Part shown: in pieces, positions 4,363-6,259 of the stretch
Layout: every line of letters starts with the position of its first letter
How positions within the stretch are numbered: the stretch's first letter is position 1
Assembly: GCA_018882545.1 (NCBI GenBank)
Contig: VERS01000143.1
Location: forward strand, 1-6,259
DNA from: Mycobacterium sp.
GTDB lineage: Bacteria; Actinomycetota; Actinomycetes; Mycobacteriales; Mycobacteriaceae
DNA length: 6,259 bases
Direction of reading: 5' to 3'
Translations under genes and position numbers: made by a program
Notes under the pieces: model-generated
Seen by the model: only the letters and a program-made list of their open reading frames with translations
What the model was told of the DNA's origin: nothing
The model's database searches: none

Positions 4363-6259
4363 TTAAGCCAGTGCCGCTCCGAATCCGGGGATTGCACCGG
4401 TCGAGGCTGAGTCGCACTGTTGGCGCCTGTCGAGTTGTTCGAACGCGAAACTCGCCGCGAGCAGCATTTGGACGTCTTGGTTGCCGCCGAGATTCAGTTG
4501 CGCGCCGTCCACCGCTATCCGCAGGCTGAGGAGTCCGGGCTGGGTGTGGTCGTCGGGCTGAGTGAAGGTGCCCTCGGTGAGCGTGAACGGGTTGCCTGCG
4601 GCCGACGTGTTGCGAACCGCGGCCGCATCGGGGCCCTGGAGGACAGTTGCTCTCATTGCTGACAGATTGTCGGTGGTCGGCAGAAGTTCGAAAAAGTAGC
4701 CGTCGCGGATGGGACCACCGGCGGCGGCGGCAGCTCGGATGACCGGACCGCCGCCGATGAACAGCCGTGTGATTCCGCCAGCGAGGGCGATCAGGACCGA
4801 CGAGCCGAAGCCGACCACGTCGCCAATCACGGCCCCAAAGATGTTGTCGCCGAACAGGGAACCGACGCCCGCTCCGAGGGACATGCCCAACGCCAGCTGC
4901 AATGGCCACTCGGTGAGGACCGCTCGAACGACGTTGTTGGTCACCTCGGCGGTGGAGGAGCCGTTCAGCAGGCCGACTCCCACGGTCGACACGAGTTTGG
5001 CGACGGCCGGGCTGGCCAGCAAGAACTCGACCGTGGAGCTGGTGAGCTGGTAGCTCAGCCTGTTGAGGAAGCCAACGTTGATCCCGAATTCGTTGAGCAG
5101 ACCAACGACCACTGATCCGGCCGTCCGCGCGAGGGCCTGACGCACATCAGTCTCGCCCAGAATCGAATTGACCGCCTGCGGCACCGTGTCGCGGACCGCG
5201 TTGCGGAATGCGGCCTGGGACTGCAGCGTGCTCAGCGCTTCCTGGGCTGCGGTAGTCGGGTCGCGTCCGTCGAGCAGCGCGATGACGAGCTGCCCGAGAG
5301 CGCCAGGCAGGACGGAGTCGATGCGCGGTTGGCCGAGGAAGTCGGTGATGGTCGCACCGACGGTTGCCAGAAGTTTCGCGATCACCGGCTCGCCCAACAG
5401 CCCGGCAACCGCCTGCCCCACCACCGCCGCGACGCCCTGGGCGAAGGGGGTGTCGCCCAACAGCCCGGCCACCAGGGCGCCGATCTGCTCCCCGGCGAAC
5501 GCCGGCACCCCCTGGACCGACAGGATTCCCGAAACGCCCTGCGCCACTGTCGAACCCACCAAACCCAACAGCTGGCCGTCGCCGAGGAGCCCGCCCGCCA
5601 CCTGGGTGACCAGTCCGCCCACGGCCGCGCGGATCTCGGGTTCTTCGATGAGTCCCGGCAGCGCCGCGCTCAGCGCCGCCAGGGGATCGGTTCCCCCGGT
5701 GAGTGCGACGATGAGGTCCCCGGCCGCCGCCGCCAGCCCGCCGGCCACCGCCGGGGTGCTCAAAAACCCGGGCAGCAGCTGCCCCAACAAGGTCGGCAGC
5801 CCCGCCGTCAGTGCTGGATCCGCGAGTAGGCGGCTGACCGCTTCTTGCAGGACCCCGGCCACCCCCGCGGTGATCGGGCTGTCCCCCAACAGCCCGGCCA
5901 CCAGGGCCCCGATTTGCTCCCCGGCCAGCCCCGGCACACCGTCCACCGCGAGCAGCCCGATCACGCTCTCGGCGATCGTGGTGCCGACCACGCCCAGCGA
6001 GGCGCCGTCCCCAAGGACCCCGCCGAGTATCGCGGTGGTCAGCCCGGCCAGCGCGGATCGCACCTGCGGGTCGGCGATCAGCGCGCTAAGCGCGGATTGC
6101 GCCGCGACCAGGGGATCCACGCCGCTGGTGAGCGCTGCGGTGAGGTTACCGGCGGCGGTGGCCAGCCCGATCGTCACGGCCGGGGTGCTCAAAAACCCGG
6201 GCAGCAGCTGCCCCAGCAGGGTCGGCAGCCCCGCGGTCAGACCCGCATCCCCCAACAAC
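4363..6259 (-). CDS. Large Ala/Gly/Leu-rich nested-repeat protein, C-terminal part (5' end beyond right edge)
   Basis: I do not recognise this family. The frame is open to the right edge; the first codon available is a TTG that aligns with a Leu/Ala in the internal repeats, so it is not the true start. The visible 631 residues end in TAA at 4365-4363. Residues 3-145, 146-288 and 289-431 are three successive 143-residue units; the first two are highly similar and the third is diverged. Each unit breaks into segments of about 21 residues ending in a G/A-x-LL or FL block and restarting with G/A-D-P/G, as expected for short amphipathic helices. Residues 455-504 are hydrophobic with regularly spaced glycines and may insert in a membrane. 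Residues 520-631 are non-repetitive, more polar, and carry one Cys (615). The N-terminus needed to judge export is not in the window. It lies on the same strand as, and 0-10 bases from, the Tat substrate gene, so co-transcription is likely. Surface or envelope location is inference. Confidence 0.85.
   Translation of the reverse strand, partial: LLGDAGLTAGLPTLLGQLLPGFLSTPAVTIGLATAAGNLTAALTSGVDPLVAAQSALSALIADPQVRSALAGLTTAILGGVLGDGASLGVVGTTIAESVIGLLAVDGVPGLAGEQIGALVAGLLGDSPITAGVAGVLQEAVSRLLADPALTAGLPTLLGQLLPGFLSTPAVAGGLAAAAGDLIVALTGGTDPLAALSAALPGLIEEPEIRAAVGGLVTQVAGGLLGDGQLLGLVGSTVAQGVSGILSVQGVPAFAGEQIGALVAGLLGDTPFAQGVAAVVGQAVAGLLGEPVIAKLLATVGATITDFLGQPRIDSVLPGALGQLVIALLDGRDPTTAAQEALSTLQSQAAFRNAVRDTVPQAVNSILGETDVRQALARTAGSVVVGLLNEFGINVGFLNRLSYQLTSSTVEFLLASPAVAKLVSTVGVGLLNGSSTAEVTNNVVRAVLTEWPLQLALGMSLGAGVGSLFGDNIFGAVIGDVVGFGSSVLIALAGGITRLFIGGGPVIRAAAAAGGPIRDGYFFELLPTTDNLSAMRATVLQGPDAAAVRNTSAAGNPFTLTEGTFTQPDDHTQPGLLSLRIAVDGAQLNLGGNQDVQMLLAASFAFEQLDRRQQCDSASTGAIPGFGAALA
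4747..4896 (-). other. Glycine-zipper-like hydrophobic segment of the repeat protein
   Basis: Encodes residues 455-504. It contains glycines at 458, 462, 464, 466, 470, 475, 479, 483 and 485, many spaced by three or four residues, followed by SSVLIALAGG and LFIGGG. Acidic residues (D471, D480) interrupt it, so it could be two or three close-packed membrane helices or a glycine-rich soluble bundle. Confidence 0.5.
4966..5394 (-). repeat. 429-base coding repeat, unit 3 (diverged)
   Basis: Encodes residues 289-431. Alignment to unit 2 is clear at the start: GEPVIAKLLATV against ADPALTAGLPTL, then the GRDP and SILGE blocks against GTDP and GLLGD. Segment lengths drift (about 20, 37, 22, 21, 26, 17), with a one-residue deletion before GRDP. 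It has the features of an old terminal unit that has escaped homogenisation. Confidence 0.65.
5395..5823 (-). repeat. 429-base coding repeat, unit 2
   Basis: Encodes residues 146-288 with the same 21/38/21/21/21/21 segment pattern as unit 1. Long nucleotide stretches are near-identical to unit 1, for example around 5760-5812 against 6189-6241, exactly 429 bases apart. This implies recent duplication or gene conversion between units. Confidence 0.9.
5824..6252 (-). repeat. 429-base coding repeat, unit 1
   Basis: Encodes residues 3-145 of the visible repeat protein. Segment lengths are 21, 38, 21, 21, 21 and 21 residues. It includes GLPTLLGQLLPGFLSTPAV and GEQIGALVAGLLGD, which recur exactly 143 residues later. 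Because the gene continues beyond the right edge, more units may precede this one. Confidence 0.9.

Noticed and set aside
4268..4909. 213-codon minus-strand frame across the C-terminal part of the repeat protein
   Set aside because: It is an Arg/His/Pro-rich shadow frame. The overlapping repeat-protein frame is continuous and shows coherent repeats and a stop next to the following gene.
5329..5829. 166-codon plus-strand frame in the repeat region
   Set aside because: It is antisense to the repeats and reflects their base composition; it has no independent support.
6256..6258. TTG at the right edge as start codon of the repeat protein
   Set aside because: It aligns with the internal residue of the equivalent segment in unit 2, and the frame stays open to the window end, so the gene continues beyond it.
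4363..6259. PE_PGRS or PPE family membership of the Gly/Ala-rich repeat protein
   Set aside because: There are no GGAGG or NxGxGNxG-type repeats. The repeat is helical in character with Leu at regular positions, and no PE or PPE N-terminus is visible in this window.

Overview
The window is high-GC actinobacterial DNA, and all genes I can support lie on the minus strand. The left half is the start of a bacterial type I fatty acid synthase (Fas). Multifunctional Fas-I is found in mycolic-acid bacteria. The next gene upstream is a close relative of the Tat-exported glycoside-hydrolase-like protein Rv2525c, which also sits directly upstream of fas (Rv2524c) in Mycobacterium tuberculosis. That gene pair points to Mycobacterium sensu lato (Mycobacterium/Mycolicibacterium); the species cannot be read from the sequence.

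Layout in the direction of transcription (right to left). Positions 6259-4363 hold the C-terminal 631 or so residues of a long Ala/Gly/Leu-rich repeat protein whose N-terminus lies beyond the right edge. It has at least three 143-residue units, each built from smaller segments of about 21 residues. A glycine-zipper-like hydrophobic stretch and a non-repetitive C-terminal domain follow. I do not recognise its family. Positions 4352-3558 hold the Rv2525c-like Tat substrate, which starts within about 10 bases of the preceding stop codon, or overlaps it if an upstream GTG is used. Positions 3557-3151 are a 407-base non-coding region with several palindromes, direct repeats and a cluster of GTAAC/GTTAC words. 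This is the fas control region. Positions 3150-1 encode the first 1050 residues of Fas: the complete acetyltransferase domain, the FMN enoyl reductase domain and the beginning of the dehydratase region. The gene runs off the left edge.

Fas makes the C16-C26 acyl-CoA primers used for phospholipids and mycolic acids. The Rv2525c-like protein is predicted to act outside the membrane at the cell wall. The repeat protein is close enough to be co-transcribed with the Rv2525c-like gene, so a shared envelope role is a reasonable inference but is not shown by the sequence. The main candidate for something undescribed is the nested-repeat protein and its coupling to a Tat-exported wall protein. Second is the unusually dense set of symmetrical elements in front of fas. 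No RNA genes, insertion sequences or CRISPR arrays were seen.
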